This document shows, piece after piece, positions 12,571 through 25,040 of a stretch of 64,000 nucleotides of DNA. Position numbers and translations under genes: made by a program. A model generated the notes under the pieces. The model did not search any database. It saw nothing but the letters and a program-made list of their open reading frames with translations, and was not told the DNA's origin. Positions within the stretch are counted from its first letter, which is position 1; the number at the start of each line of letters is the position of its first letter. Origin of the DNA: Steromphala cineraria (Eukaryota; Mollusca; Gastropoda; Trochida; Trochidae); NCBI GenBank assembly GCA_916613615.1, contig OU744726.1, forward strand, positions 18,479,515 to 18,543,514, in the 5' to 3' direction.

Positions 12571-13606
12571 CTCCCCCAGCGCCTGTCACTCCACTGACAG
12601 CACCTGAGGACGCGCCCGATCTCAAGGACCGTCTGACAGCAATTGCGGATTGGCAGTGGCAAAGGCTGTTAGGGTTCCTGAGTGGGACTCAACACTTCAC
12701 CCGAAGGGGAAGGTTACAACTCAGGCCCCTACAGATCTTTGTAAACGTACATGTCCGGGAGAAGGCGTGTCGTCACGTCTTCTCCATTCCTTTGGAACTC
12801 AGACCGCACCTCTCCTGGTGGCAGCAGGAGTCCAACGTGTTGGTGGGGGTTCCTCTCAAACAGCGGGGGTGTAGTCGTCAGCCCAAGTGAGAAGCCACAT
12901 CAACGTACTGGAACTGGACGCCATTCGATTGGCAATCGACCATTGGTCAGGTCAGCTGCGGGGGCAGGTCCTGTGTGTTCATACGGACAGCTCAGCGGCG
13001 GCCTGGGCCATCAACAAACAGGGGTCGACCAAAGCAGACTCTCTCCTGCAGCTGGTGATGGTGCTGTTTCGCCTAGTGGACAGTCTCGAACTCTCTCTCC
13101 GTGCGGTGCACATCCCGGGAGCCAAGAACGTCCTCGCGGACGCCTTGTCTCGCCCGGACAAACCTCCATCCACGGAGTGGATGTTGCACCCGAGAGTGTT
13201 CAAGAGTCTATGTCTGAGGTTCGGCAAGCCTCACATAGACCTCTTCGCTACTCGGCTCAACCACCAGCTGCTGACGTACGTGTCTCCTGTACCGGACCCG
13301 TCCGCGTGGGCTCTCGATGCGCTCGCGTTAGAATGGGAGGGGATGGTCGCTTACGCCTATCCCCCTCCTGCCATCCTGAGCCTCGTGGTGGCGAAGATAC
13401 AGGAGACGCGGGTGCTCCAGCTACTTCTGATAGCGCCGCTGTGGCCAGCCAGGGCCTGGTACGTTCCCCTCCGGAGGGCGTGCCTCCTAGACCCGGTCCC
13501 CCTTCCTCTAAGGTGGGACCTTCTGACGAGCAGACCGAGCGGGCGGGTTCAAGAGAATCCCCAGGCTCTACAGCTTCACGCTTGGTTTGTCTTCAAAGGG
13601 GTCTGA
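12567..13606 (+). pseudogene. DIRS-A post-RT linker, RNase H and downstream domain
   Basis: At about 12640 the gag-side linker (RLTAIADW) runs straight into QWQRLLGFLS, the segment that follows RT in this family, so RT is deleted. A stop and frame change occur near 12872-12890. From 12887 the frame shows RNase H boxes LELDAIRLAI, VHTDSSAAAWAIN and NVLADALSR; the first Asp strand is missing. Beyond it lies the DIRS-typical block IDLFATRLN...VSPVPDPSAWALDAL...YAYPPP. Confidence 0.7.
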
Positions 13607-14676
13607 CGGAGGCAGGGTTCGCCAAATCCGTTGCCGAGGCGGTGGCGACCTCCCAAAGACCGTCGACTAGGAATCTCTACGACGCTCAGTTGGGGGCCTT
13701 CGCGACCTTCTGTAACAAGGAGGGGTACGATATCCAGGCAGTAACGGTCCCTTAGGTTGCTGAGTACCTGGTTTACCTGCGAGAGACGAGGAATCTCAAA
13801 GCCTCGTCCATCAACACCAACCTGGCGGCGATTATGTCCGTTCTCCGGAAGCGGGACCCCCAGGTGGACATATCGGTCCTTAAGGACCTCGTCAAGATCT
13901 ACCGGAACGTGGATGGGCGGAAGAAACTCAGGCCCCCAGAGTGGGACTTGGCGGTGGTCCTCAACCACCTCAAGTCGGACCTATATGAACCGTTGATGGA
14001 GACGACCGTCCTCCGCCTCACCATCAAAACAGCTTTTTTGGTCGCCATGGGGTCCGCAGCCAGGATTTCAGAGCTTCACGCTTTCCAAGCGGACCTCCTG
14101 CGTTTTGAGGTGGGGGACGGGGGTTCGGCCACTCTGGGGCTAGCGCCGGAGTTTGTGTGTAAGAACCAGGCCGCCGACGAAAGGGGTAGAACATTTTCCC
14201 TACCGTCCATTTCCGGGAACATAGATCCGACGGACGAGGAGAACAGCCTCCTCTGTCCAGTCCGAGCACTTCGGATCTATACCGAGAGGACCCGGACGCT
14301 GCGTCAGGGGAGGAGGAGACTCTTCATCCCTCATTCCCAGACCAGAGTCCGGGAGTTAGACAAGAGACAACTAAGCGTCTACCTCCGTTCTGCGTTGCTA
14401 GACGCGTACAAGGCAGCGGATCTAGATCCTCCAGCGAGAGCCAATCCGCACGAGATAAGGGCCATCTCAGCGACGATGGCCCTTCATAACAACTTAGCGG
14501 TGGCGGACATCATGGCTGGCTGTTTCTGGAAGTCAGGCCTGGTGTTCGCCAACCACTACCTTCAGGACATATCCAACGAGGACTTGGAGGGAATCAACCG
14601 GCTGGGGGCGCAGGTGTACGCCCAACAGCGAGTTCCTTCGGGCCCTCATCGCAGGGGTCTCCCTCCTTCTCATTAA
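13576..14676 (+). pseudogene. DIRS-A tyrosine recombinase with one stop codon
   Basis: A single reading frame runs from about 13576 to the TAA at 14676 except for one TAG at 13753-13755. The catalytic set of a tyrosine recombinase is visible: ARISELHAF (Arg I), PHEIRA (HxxR), GCFWKS and FANHYL (nucleophile Tyr). In DIRS elements this enzyme integrates the circular cDNA instead of a DDE integrase. Relative to copies 1 and 2 of family B it is the best preserved recombinase here. Confidence 0.82.
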
Positions 14677-14920
14677 TGTTTCTCCCTTAATAAACCCGAG
14701 GTTGATTCTAGTTGTGTGTGTGTTGTCTTTTATATTAGTTGGCGACTTCGGTTGCGGGCCCCCTCGCATGGCGACGTTGGGCCAGGGCTACTCCGATTGA
14801 CAAGTGGCCCCGCCTTGGGGGGTCTCTCTAGTTCGTCCTTGGGTCACCAACTCTCTTTCTGTAAAGATAGAGCTTTATCGCCTTAGCCTCTCGCACCCAC
14901 CTCCGGCAGTGGGATTCGGT

Positions 14921-15011
14921 CATATTGTTAACTAACGAGGAGAGTATTTTAAATAATAGTATGTTTTTGTTTAAACATCATTATTTATACTCACCGTCGA
15001 TAGTTAACAAT
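14921..15011. repeat. Internal complementary region of DIRS-A
   Basis: 14921-14953 is complementary to the left terminus (CATATTGTTAAC...GAGGAGAGTAT). 14956-15011 is complementary to the right terminus at 15200-15255. The two halves join through the shared AAT/ATT. Confidence 0.8.
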
Positions 15012-15064
15012 CGTTAGCTCCCACCCGGCCTCCCCTCTGTACGATCGGCGTTTTCTCTGACCGT

Positions 15065-15255
15065 CAGAAGAAGCAATGATGACGTAGGGTTGGCCACCTG
15101 GCGGCGCGTATTAGGTACAGGTTAGAGCGGCGATAACTCTATCTTAACTCTGTGTGAAGGTTGTAGGAATTAGACAGATTAGGATAATCGGGCATATTGT
15201 TAACTATCGACGGTGAGTATAAATAATGATGTTTAAACAGAAACATACTATTATT
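15065..15255. repeat. Right inverted terminal repeat of DIRS-A
   Basis: Inverted match to the left ITR over about 145 bp, followed by a right-only extension (CGGTGAGTATAAATAATGATG onward) to 15255. Confidence 0.8.
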
Positions 15256-17514
15256 GTAACACATTCTAGAAATACAAATGTACCTTATCTCCCATATAGA
15301 AATAAATTAAAGGCACATGTCTTATATAATTTTACTATGTATGTGTTTCATATCAGAATTCTGTTCAGATTAGCTTTATTAGTACGTTGATTTTAACTAA
15401 ATGAAATAATTATATCATAATCAACACAATAATCAAAATGATTTTATCAAGATTTATGAAATAAGATTTAGTATCCATTTTAATTTGTGTTAAAGTGTTA
15501 TTATTTATTATAAATAATATATATTTTCAGGGCTTAAAATTAAGTCAGAGCTAGGTAATGTTATCCAACTAAAGATATTTAAGAAATGTGGACATATAAT
15601 CAAATACCTCATCTAATATCTTCAGATAATTTTCAAATATTTGAATGACAGGGGAGAGACAATCTCTTATCCCATTTAGTTGATGTAAAACAAAAAAATC
15701 TTACTTTTATATAATTGAAACACTCGAAAAAAATCATCCAGTACCTCACACATTTTGAAAAGTATTTACATGGATATGTGTAATAAAATATAGTTATAAT
15801 TTATATTGTATTGACTAAACAATTTACTAGACATCTAACTAAAATAAGTTTGAAAACAATGAAATATTCAAATTAAAATCTTTAAATATGTTAATGATTT
15901 CTTTAGATATCTTGAACAGTTTGGATCTGCATGGATTGTTTTGCATTGTCATAAATGGATATCAAGATTTATTCATGAAATGTGCAGACTATGATTTTGT
16001 TTATTTTACATTTGGAAGCGTGAATTAATGAATACTTTCATGTTAAATACAATTGGGTTTTTTGTCAGACCGAGAGAACAAAGGATTTAAGTGAATGGGG
16101 AACCATCTACAGAACTTGCATAAACAAAAGATGTGAATTATTGGGCTTTGAACAATAATGCAGCATGGCAAATGAATTTCATTCATTTTTTGAAATTTTT
16201 AATAGAGTAATTTTAACCTAAAGGTGAAATCATTGTTTTCATTTTTATTCAAATGTATTATTTTTTTTAAATAGTTTCAAAGTTTATCTGAAATGATTAA
16301 GCATATCTAAGTAAATTGATTTCATTGATTCAAATGAAAATGTATCTTTTACTATCCTGTTTGCTAATTATTTAAATCATGTAGATTTTTGAGTCATTTA
16401 TAAAATTAAGTTGTTTTTTCAATATTCTGATTTTACGTAAATGTTAATAATTAAAATGAATAAAATAAATACAATTCTTTTTGACTTGTTTATATTGAAT
16501 CAAATTATATTAAATTAATATAAACATTTCCAAAACAAAATAAACAAATTACATATAGTCTCCGTCAGTTCCATTTTAATTATTGATATTTTGTATACTG
16601 TAGTTGAGTTTCCTTGGTGCTGTACAGCAACATAAAGAATATTTTTGTTTTGTATTTTAAAAATATTTAAAACTCTAACAAATCAGATGACTCAACACTC
16701 AAGGGAGATAAATGACAGGTAAATCTATGTCCCTGAAATTGATAAAATTATTGAGGCTCAAAAACTGATGCTGGGTAAAAATCAGGAATTACTCGGACAA
16801 CTTCGACTTTGTATGGTCCGTGTGTTGCTATTTATAGACTGAATACGTATCGTAGCTTGTGTGCTTTCTTCGGGGTCATATTTGCTTAGTGTTATAAGAT
16901 AATTACATTCAAGTTTCAAACCGCCATTTAGGCAATGTAAACATGCAATCAATCAAGGAAATTATCAGTAAATTCACTGGGTTTGACAAAAAATAATGTT
17001 GAATTTTATCGTTGACCCTTGGCCTTCCTCTTGACGGTAGAGAGCCGTTCTCCTTGTTTTAAAATAATTTCTGATAGTGATTTTGTTCGAAAATCCTCAG
17101 TTTCATTATCAGTAGACCGTATTTTCATAATTTCAATCCTTTCTGAGGCATGACAAATATGTAATTAGCCACAGTCATCAACAAACCACTCTGAGTCGAC
17201 AAAGCAAACGTTGGACACTTGCGCAAGTTTGTCCGAGGATTGTGGTTCCTAGGACGTTTGCGAGGGGCGGAGCTTAATGGGTCGGTATATTGTCACTGAC
17301 TGAAATCGGACAGAAAAAAATGATTCAAACCCGGAAAGAGCGACACTCCTGATTCAAATCCTGGTTTCAAGTTATGAAAGAAGAATTGAATGTTCAATAG
17401 TGATAAATGCTGAAGATGGTCTAATAAGATCATTATTGCAGCACCTTGTGAATCCACTGCATTTAGTTAGTTACTCTGAACTCGTAGAAGTGCAGACTCA
17501 GTGCCGTGTTACCG
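15256..17514. other. AT-rich intron sequence of gene B, nothing recognised
   Basis: No coding homology, repeat array or element end that I can support. A more GC-balanced patch at about 16780-17400 gave no recognisable product. Confidence 0.5.
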
Positions 17515-17660
17515 CTAAGAGGCGGATTGCATTGCTTCACCCAGCAAGTTGAGTTCCATGTGGTCACTTAGTCTTGATGCAACAATCCTTTCAAAGACTT
17601 TTGACAAGAACGGCAGATTGAACACTAGTGATAACACTGCTAACAATCTTGGAAATAACT
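17515..17660 (-). pseudogene. Non-LTR retrotransposon RT scrap
   Basis: The minus-strand frame reads NLPFLSKVFERIVASRL followed by SDHMELN, the conserved early RT block of Jockey/CR1-type LINEs. It is open only for about 40 codons. Sequence up to about 18230 on the same strand may be more of the same element (DSVRNLEYK), less certainly. Confidence 0.55.
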
Positions 17661-18734
17661 GGCACCACCCACCTGGACCATGCAGTTTTTCAGACGCCAA
17701 GTAGGTCAGTCTAAGTAATCCTATCCTCAATATTACCCGTTTCACTCCGATGTAAAATCCAGAAAGGTGGAGGAGAGGGTCGTGTCAGTCCAATTATCAA
17801 AGGGACCAATAAGAACTCATCTTACCTGCTTTCGCATGTATAACGTTGGAGTATCATAGGTCATAGAAAGGTCGGCTGATGCGACCCTCTACTAGACCTT
17901 TCTAAACTCCATATTGGAGGTAAGGTTATGTCAGATTTTGCTGTATCAAAACCAACACCTCTTCCACGAGATTCAGAAAATTTTCTTTAAAACATGAGAG
18001 ACAGGCAGCAATGCCTTTACCTTATTTCCTCCCGACTTAAGGATTAAAGAATCGATGTACATAATGCTGGTGTTGAAGGTGATGCTGACATTGTGATAGT
18101 TATAAATGCTGTTCAGTTGGCATAAGTACATGATACAATACATGTCTTCTCTGATAATACAGATTTCTCTTTTGTACTCCAGATTTCGAACACTATCTGT
18201 ACTCACAGCAAAGCTGTCTCCTGGTACTAACATGTGGCTGCTTTGTCCATGCCATGTCAGGGAAAACCAAACATTTCAAGTATGTCAATGTCAACATGGC
18301 AAACGAATTTCACAACAGGTACATCACGTTTGGTGAAGCAGCTGTTCCGAAAGCAGATCTTTGTGAAATTGGAGAACTGTATATCTGAGGGCTATATAGC
18401 AGTAGGAACGACTTGAAACTTGTTGAACTGCGTTTTCATAGACACGCAATCATCAAGATGTGTGAGCATTGAAAGAATGCCACCTACAAGCAGAGCTGCC
18501 TTCTTTCACTTCCAGAGAATGCATTTACAGGTCAGCACTTGAAAGAACCTAGTAACAGTGCTTGACCAATCACAGTTCGGCTTCAAGTGTGATGATGGAC
18601 ATCTCATCCTTGTAAATCTACATTTGTACATATGGAAAAAAGTTAAGCACCCCCACGATTTTCAAGCTGCAAAAGTTGCCTGATAAGACAGACGCTGATG
18701 CTGTTGTAGAAATAACCGTATGCTAAGCTAGTAC

Positions 18735-20010
18735 GAATAACTTAACAGTTACTTGTTTGTTTTTCGTATAGCTTGCTAGTGAGTTATTCCGTATTTGAAT
18801 AACGAATAAGTAACCAGTTAGTTATTCGTTATTCAAATAGAATGCTAGTAAGTTTTCAGTATTTTAAATAACGAATAACTAACCAGTTAGTTATTCGTTA
18901 TTCGAATAGAATGCTAGTGAGTTTTTCAGTATTTGAATAACAAACATTATCTGATTGAATATCTTATTGAATAACGTACTGATGAGTCATTTCCAATTGA
19001 CACCTACATAGAATGAATGGATGCTTTCATTTAAAGGCTTATAATTAAAAGTCACACTAATGAATAACTCACTAGCATTCTATTCGAATAAAGAATAACT
19101 AACTGGCCATGAATGAATCAGTAAGGTAATCACAATTGAATAGCGAATAACTTATGTGAATAACGAATAACTAACCAGTTATTCATTATTCAAATACCAA
19201 GCTAGTTAGTTGCTCTTTAATTCAAGTGTGAATAATAAATAAAACTAAACAAATACATATTTGTTAATTCGTTAGCTAGTTATGTATCATTTGAATAACG
19301 ATTGACTAACCAGTTAGATATTCGTTCGCAAAGTCAGTTAGATATTCGTTCGCAAAGTCAGTTAGTTATTCATTATTTGAAAAACGAATGACTAACCAGT
19401 TAGTTAGTTATTATTCGAATAGCATGATAGTAAGTATCCAGTTAGTTATTCGATATTCGAAAGCCAAGCCAGTTAGTTATTCAGTATTTGAATAACGAAT
19501 AACTAACCAGTATGTTATACTTACAAGTCAGTTAGTTATTCAGTATTCAACTAACCAGTTAGTTATTCGTTATTCGAAACCAAGCCAGTAACTTTTTTCA
19601 GAATTTGAATAACGAATAACTAATCATGTAATTATTTGGTTTTTCAAAAGCCAATTAGTTATTCAGTATTTGAATAACGAATAACTTACCAGTTAGTTAT
19701 TCGTTATTCGCGAAAAATGCTATCATTGTTGTGACTTTTAATGATTAACCTTTAAATGAAAGCAGTCATTCATTCTATGTAAGTTTCAATAGGAAACGAC
19801 TCATCAGTACCTTATTCAATAAGATATTTAATCAGTTTGCTATTCATTATTCGAATACCAAGCATGTAAGTTATCTCAGTGCAAGTTTGAATAACGAATA
19901 ACTAACCAGTTATGTATTCTTTTTCGAAAAGCATGCTAGTGAGTTGTTCAGTTTATAAATAACGAATAACTAACAAGTTCGTTATTCGTTATTTAAAAAA
20001 AAGCAAGACT
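18735..20010. repeat. Foldback satellite built on GAATAACGAATAACTAACCAG
   Basis: Many imperfect copies of a nearly palindromic motif around AACTAACCAGTTAGTTATTC alternate in both orientations. Embedded in it are two unique arms, 18951-19080 and 19712-19835, which are inverted copies of each other. The whole is therefore a large imperfect inverted repeat able to fold back. No coding sequence is seen. Confidence 0.8.
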
Positions 20011-20930
20011 GGTGTTCAAATATTTGGGTGTTCCTCACGTAGCCACAATATTAAGATGAATAGTTCCTTCATTTATGGTATGGGGGTGCATTTCCATGAA
20101 GTGTATCCTTGACAGGATTATCCCACATTCTGATAACAATCCTATTGGCACAAGACCCATCTCCAGGTCACAAATAGCATAAGATGTTATCCATTTTTTT
20201 GCAACTAAATGCCGTCGAGACAATTCAATGGTCATTTGAATATATATGTTTATGACAACGTTATCTCCTTATCCAAAAACTCAACGAATTGACTGGCGCC
20301 TTGAATGAGGAATAGAATGGTATTCCTCAGAAGCAAATCTAAAGACTGATACAAGGTATGAGGAAGCGTGTGGAATCAGTCGTTTGTGCACAGGGAAGCC
20401 ACACTTAAAATTGACAGATAGTCTATACTCTAAATGTCAGAACATGTCTTTGAATGATACTGACGTTTACAACTCCACAGGAAAAGTAAACTTAAATTTT
20501 GTTTGTATCAAATCATGTTATTTTTCATACCTGTGCTATCTGGCAATAACCAAAAACGATAATGAAATTTGAGCGTAAGTTTCACTCAAATATTTAATTT
20601 TTATAATGGGATAATCAAAATATAGAAAGATATCATATGCACAATGTTATTGGTCATTAAGTTTTTTTGTAAATAAATAGGGTGTTGCTTGATTAATTTC
20701 CATATGCATATATTCGTGCACACACGTTTGACATCTCAGTACAAATCTTAATGTACAGATGTATATGCATCTTCACATTTGCAATAAAAACGCAACTTCT
20801 GTTTGAAGTCACAGAACTCGAACTACATGTACTGACATTTAGTAAAACGGAAGGAAGTCAGAATGATTCACGTGGAGTTCGAATCCAAGACAATGTTTTT
20901 CACAGGCACTTGGTTCATCTTTGTTGTTAC
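20011..20930. other. AT-rich intron sequence of gene B, nothing recognised
   Basis: No homologous coding sequence found. It ends where the truncated DIRS-B copy 2 recombinase begins. Confidence 0.45.
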
Positions 20931-20934
20931 GCCA

Positions 20935-21680
20935 CTGACTGCCGACCTGAGATAAACTCCCAGCTGCCTCTTGTCCAACTCCTTTGAGCTCGTCTGGGAG
21001 TGGGGCAAGAAGAGCCTGCGCCTCCCCTGTCTCAGCGTGCGCGTCTTTTCCACGTAGATGAGCAGAGCTCGTACCGGACAGAGGAGGCGTTCCTGCTGGT
21101 CCGTTGGCTCGATAGCCAAGGAGATTGACGGCAGTGTGAATGTCCGTCCACGCTCGTCAGCGCCCTGCAAAACAGCTTGCAGCACGTGCAACTCTGATAT
21201 TCTGGCCGCTGACCCCATTGCCACAATGAAGCAAGTCTTAATGGTGAGACGCAGCAGCGTCGTGTCCGTCAGCGGCTCATAGTGCTCAGACTTGAGGTGA
21301 TTCTATACTATCACCAGATCCCACTCTGGCGGTCTCAGTTTGTGGCGGCCATCCACGTTCCTGTTCGTCCTAATGAGCTCCTTAAGGACCGAGGTGTCCA
21401 AGTCGGGATCCTTTTTGCGAAGGACGGACAAAATGGCCGCGAGGTTCGTGTTGATGGAGGAAGCCTTAAGCTTCATCACTGTGCGTAGGTGGACCAGGTA
21501 ATCCGCGACCTGGGGTACCATTAACGACCGCACATCGAACCCCTTCCCTTCGCAAAAGGTCATGAAAGAAGCCCATTGAAAGTCGTACAGCTTGTGCGTG
21601 GATGACCGCTGAGAGGTTGCCACTGCACTGGCTACCGCTTCCGAGAACCCTGCGCTCCTCATTCCGTCTTGGAGACAACC
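20935..21680 (-). pseudogene. DIRS-B copy 2 tyrosine recombinase, C-terminally truncated
   Basis: The N-terminal half is clear (SSINTNLAAILSVLRKKDP; GSAARISELHVL). A small deletion joins HVLQAVL to QGADERGRT, and the protein breaks off after GVYLRSAV. The HxxR box and Tyr are lost, so it is inactive. A frame change near 21300 separates the two parts. Confidence 0.72.
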
Positions 21681-22549
21681 CATACGTGCAGATGAAGAAG
21701 CAGACGTTGCCACTGTCGGAGCGAGAGAGGCCCGCGACACGCGTCCGCTAGGAGTTCCCTGTAACGGCCCATCCGTTCCTCCGTGACAAAGGCCTTGTCC
21801 TGCGTTCTGTCCAGACAGACGCCTAGGAAGAAGAGCGACGTCGTTGGCACTAGGTCCGAATTGTCCAGATTGACAAGCCAACCCAGGCGTCTGAAAAGAG
21901 CGATCACAAAGTCCCATCGTTTGGCCAGAACTGACGGGGAGCAGTGGCTCCCGAACCCGTCGTCCAGGTACATCGCGAACTGGATGTCGTGCCTGTGAAG
22001 GAACTTGATGATGGGTTGGGTCACCCGAGTGAATAACCAAGGGGATGTCGAAATCCCGAAGGGCAACACCTTCCACTGGAAGTGACGGCCCGCCAGGACG
22101 AATCGGAGGTACTTGCAATCTGCGGGGCAGATTGGGACATGCAGGTACGCATCCTGGAGGTCCAAGGACACCATGCGGCTGTATGGTTGTAGCAACCGCA
22201 TGATAGACCGCCCGTCAAGAGCCGAAAATATGGCGGCCGCTCGAGGTAGGAGCGGTTGAACTGTTTCATGTCGTGAATCAGCCGCCTTTTTTTCGGGTCC
22301 TTTTTTCGGTCTCACGAATATTGGAGAGTAGAACCCCGGTGTCAGACCCTGGAGCGGAAGCTCGCTAACCGCCTCCTTGGTGATTAGGATCTCCACTTGT
22401 TCCAGTGTGCTCGCGAGCCGTCCCGGCTCTAGTGGACGTTCCACTGGCGAACAAGTCAGAGGGGGGCGGGTGTGCACGGGTATACGAAACCCACGCTCCA
22501 GTGTCTGACAGACATACTCGTCCAGGCCAAACTGCCTCCAGTTGGCCAC
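21659..22549 (-). pseudogene. DIRS-B copy 2 reverse transcriptase
   Basis: About 296 open codons with the RT blocks FYSPIFVRPKK, VSLDLQDAYLHVPI, PFGISTSPWLF, FAMYLDDGFG (catalytic YLDD) and LFFLGVCLD, followed by LSLRQWQRLL. RNase H is missing: the frame then runs into recombinase-side sequence out of phase and stops. The RT itself shows no internal stop, although it lacks its partners. Confidence 0.8.
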
Positions 22550-22981
22550 AAAATAGTTGAAAGACGGCCTCCAACGGCCCCGTCTCGAACCTCTACCGCT
22601 GACGGCGGCAGGAGAGGAGGCGCCCAGGAGTCACCTCTTCTTGTGGGTTCCTCCATAGGCGCGTTCCTTGCCACCCTGTGGCTTGCTGGGTGTCCTCTTT
22701 GGAGAGGGGCCGGCCTGGCCGGCCCCCTGTCCCGAAAGGAAACCCCGCCGGTCCTAGAGCCAGCGGGGGATTGCGGAGCGCCACCCTTATGCTTCTTCGG
22801 TGTTGTCACCGCCGAAGAGACCCTGCCGCCTCCCGCTGCCAAGCTGTTGGTCAGCTCCTGCTGTTGGGTCTCCTGGCGGTGACTTGACCGTCGAACAGCG
22901 TCGACGACGCTGCTGGAGCGCTCCTGAGGCGGGTGCGCATCTCCGCCGGGAGATTCGTGCGCGCGAGAAATCCGTCCCGCC

Positions 22982-23729
22982 TCAGGTTAGTGACCCCCGC
23001 TGAGATGTGGTCAGCTGACACCAGTCGGCGATGGCCGCCATCCTCTCACCCTGATCAGGTGCCTCCTCCTCTCGTAGGCCGCCTGCAGCGGACAACGGAG
23101 GAACGCGAGGGGGGGAATCCCCCTCGGTTCTGTCCCCAGACTGCGAGCCTGGTGAGGGAGGCACTGACGTGTCCGTTGGGGAGGGAGATGGCGACACCAG
23201 CGTCACCCGGTGGGCGCGCCTGGTGGTCGGCGCCACAGGAGGTGGCGAAGGCGGATCCTTCCCACCTTGATGGCCAGGTTCCTTATGGACAAACTCCTTC
23301 AACATCGTCCTGACTGACGTAAGGACATCGTCCTTGAACGCCTTGGCGTCGAAGGGAGCGTGGTTAGACGCCTTGTAGCGCTTCTTCACCTTCTTGACCT
23401 TCTTCCGGCGCTCCTCCCGATGGGGGGAGGGGGGACCAGAGTCAGAAGGCTCCTCGGGCGAAGAGTCACGAGGCGGTCACGTCTGAAGGCAAGCCCCGTG
23501 TCAGTGGGTCGTGAACCGACTTGTCTGGCCGGAGGGACCCCACGTCCGACGCCAGGGAGGACGGAATGTCAAACTCCCCTGCGTCCTCGGAAATGATGAG
23601 GTCCGACCTCTCCGGCGAAACGCGCCTGCCTGCGGGGGCAGACGAACCCGGGGTAGGACGCCTAGTGGCCTTGCAGCGGCTCTGCGACTCGGTCCCAGAA
23701 GCACCGAATTCACTCACGAAGATGAACAC
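22982..23729 (-). pseudogene. DIRS-B copy 2 gag-like remnants
   Basis: Two frames on the minus strand: 23729-23466 carries RSDLIISEDAGEFDI, matching DIRS-A gag (SDLVISEDVTEFDF). 23389-22982 carries a coiled or acidic stretch and ends with the same ERMAAIADW linker seen before the RT. A frameshift separates them. Confidence 0.6.
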
Positions 23730-24556
23730 AATAAGGGACAGCGGGAATACCTAACTAAGGTAAGTAATAGAGTCAAGAAACAACAAAACACGTTAATATA
23801 TAGCTCAATACAATCGGGAGAGATACAGAAAACACATCTGCACACTACCGACTCTGTAATGTGAATGAATCTAATTGGATGACAGGTCACGCCACACAGT
23901 GGACTAGTGACGGGCGGGTAACTCTGATTGATCTGTGTAATGATGTTTTCATTACATCTGTGGGAATGAGTCGATTACATGTTATATGGCTAACAGGCTA
24001 AGGTCACTTGTCGGAGGTTAGTAACTAAATAATAAACATAATACTTAGCTCACTACATTAAATAGTTTAAGTAGATGTTAAATAAAACAATTCCACCAAT
24101 CACGTATTTACATTACTTGCAACCTACAACATGTAATAATTCATAATACCAATGCATTATTCTAATTAATGAAACTAGTTGATGGATTCAATTTTAATTG
24201 ATATATGTCCTCTCTAAATAGTTACATTATTAGACACATTAACGGAACTGATAGTTTGTTGTCGCTCGCTTAATACAAAATCATAAACTTGTGTAATATA
24301 AATAGTATCAAATGGAAGGTCGTGTAGTACTAGTATCCTCTATAGCTATATCAAATACATGAATTAAAATACTTACGATAACAAGGAGAATAACATGGAT
24401 GACAACTTCTTTATTCATAATATATCATGTTTCTACACACTACGTTCTATGTAACGTTGGAAGTGGATTACTTATTTGAAGCTAGGGATGTATAGTAAGA
24501 AAATGTTGTTTAATTAACTGATAGATCGAATTGAATATATAAGGCTGGGCTATTAA

Positions 24557-25040
24557 AGTGACACAGAGTATTTTTCTTAAAATTTCATTTGGTTTTGATA
24601 AGCTACAAAATAACATATATGCTGATTGAAGTTCATATCATATCAATTGACTTGCAAATATATTCATTTATGCATAATATCTCTAAAGTGCTTGATATTG
24701 TGGACAAATCAAGAAAACATCTCAAATACGTTAATATTCGAAATTATGCATCCAATTATCTACCTATTAGTTAAAATACCTAATAAACACTATCGAATCG
24801 AACATATCTTCCTGTCAGCTTATGACAAGGTTTCGAAATTACGTTTGGGGAATTTGCGCGCGCCACTCGAGCCACATTGTCCGGTTTTCGATCAAAATCC
24901 CGACTTTGAATGGCCGTTTTTTCGCTCTAATGTACTGAATGACATTTAACTTATTATTTTAAGTAACAGTTACTTGTTCCCGGTGTTATGACATCGATTT
25001 CAAAAGTTGACAAATGTGATCCTACATACTCTGTGTCTCT
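24557..25040. mobile_element. 484-bp TTAA-flanked inverted-repeat element
   Basis: Ends AGTGACACAGAGTA and its complement with one mismatch (TACTCTGTGTCTCT), each flanked by TTAA (24553-24556, 25041-25044). TTAA duplication is the mark of piggyBac-type transposition. Length and lack of a transposase make it a MITE. It lies about 170 bp inside intron 1 from gene B exon 1. Confidence 0.65.

Larger units (their letters stand above)
10971..15255 (+). mobile_element. DIRS retrotransposon, family A, full-length structure (4285 bp)
   Basis: Order on the plus strand: left ITR, GC-rich leader, gag remnants, post-RT/RNase H ORF, tyrosine recombinase, ICR, right ITR. Left 10988-11131 and right 15065-15210 are inverted repeats of about 145 bp. 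The ends both carry ATT, and the ICR at 14921-15011 reads as the complement of right end plus ATT plus left end, as expected for DIRS circle junctions. The RT domain is deleted, so the copy is non-autonomous. It lies in intron 1 of gene B, in the orientation opposite to that gene. Confidence 0.85.
20931..24030 (-). mobile_element. DIRS retrotransposon, family B copy 2 (5' part)
   Basis: Minus-strand element beginning at 24030 (ATTTAGTTACTAACCTCCG read inward) with left ITR, gag remnants, RT, then a recombinase that breaks off at about 20935 before its HxxR box. The right ITR and ICR are absent, so it is 3'-truncated. The left terminal 150 bp match, in opposite orientation, the right ITR of copy 1 (7430-7640). 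Confidence 0.78.

Noticed and set aside
12751..13755. 334-codon plus-strand ORF
   Set aside because: Most of it is out of frame with RNase H. Only its last 60 codons are real sequence, the start of the recombinase.
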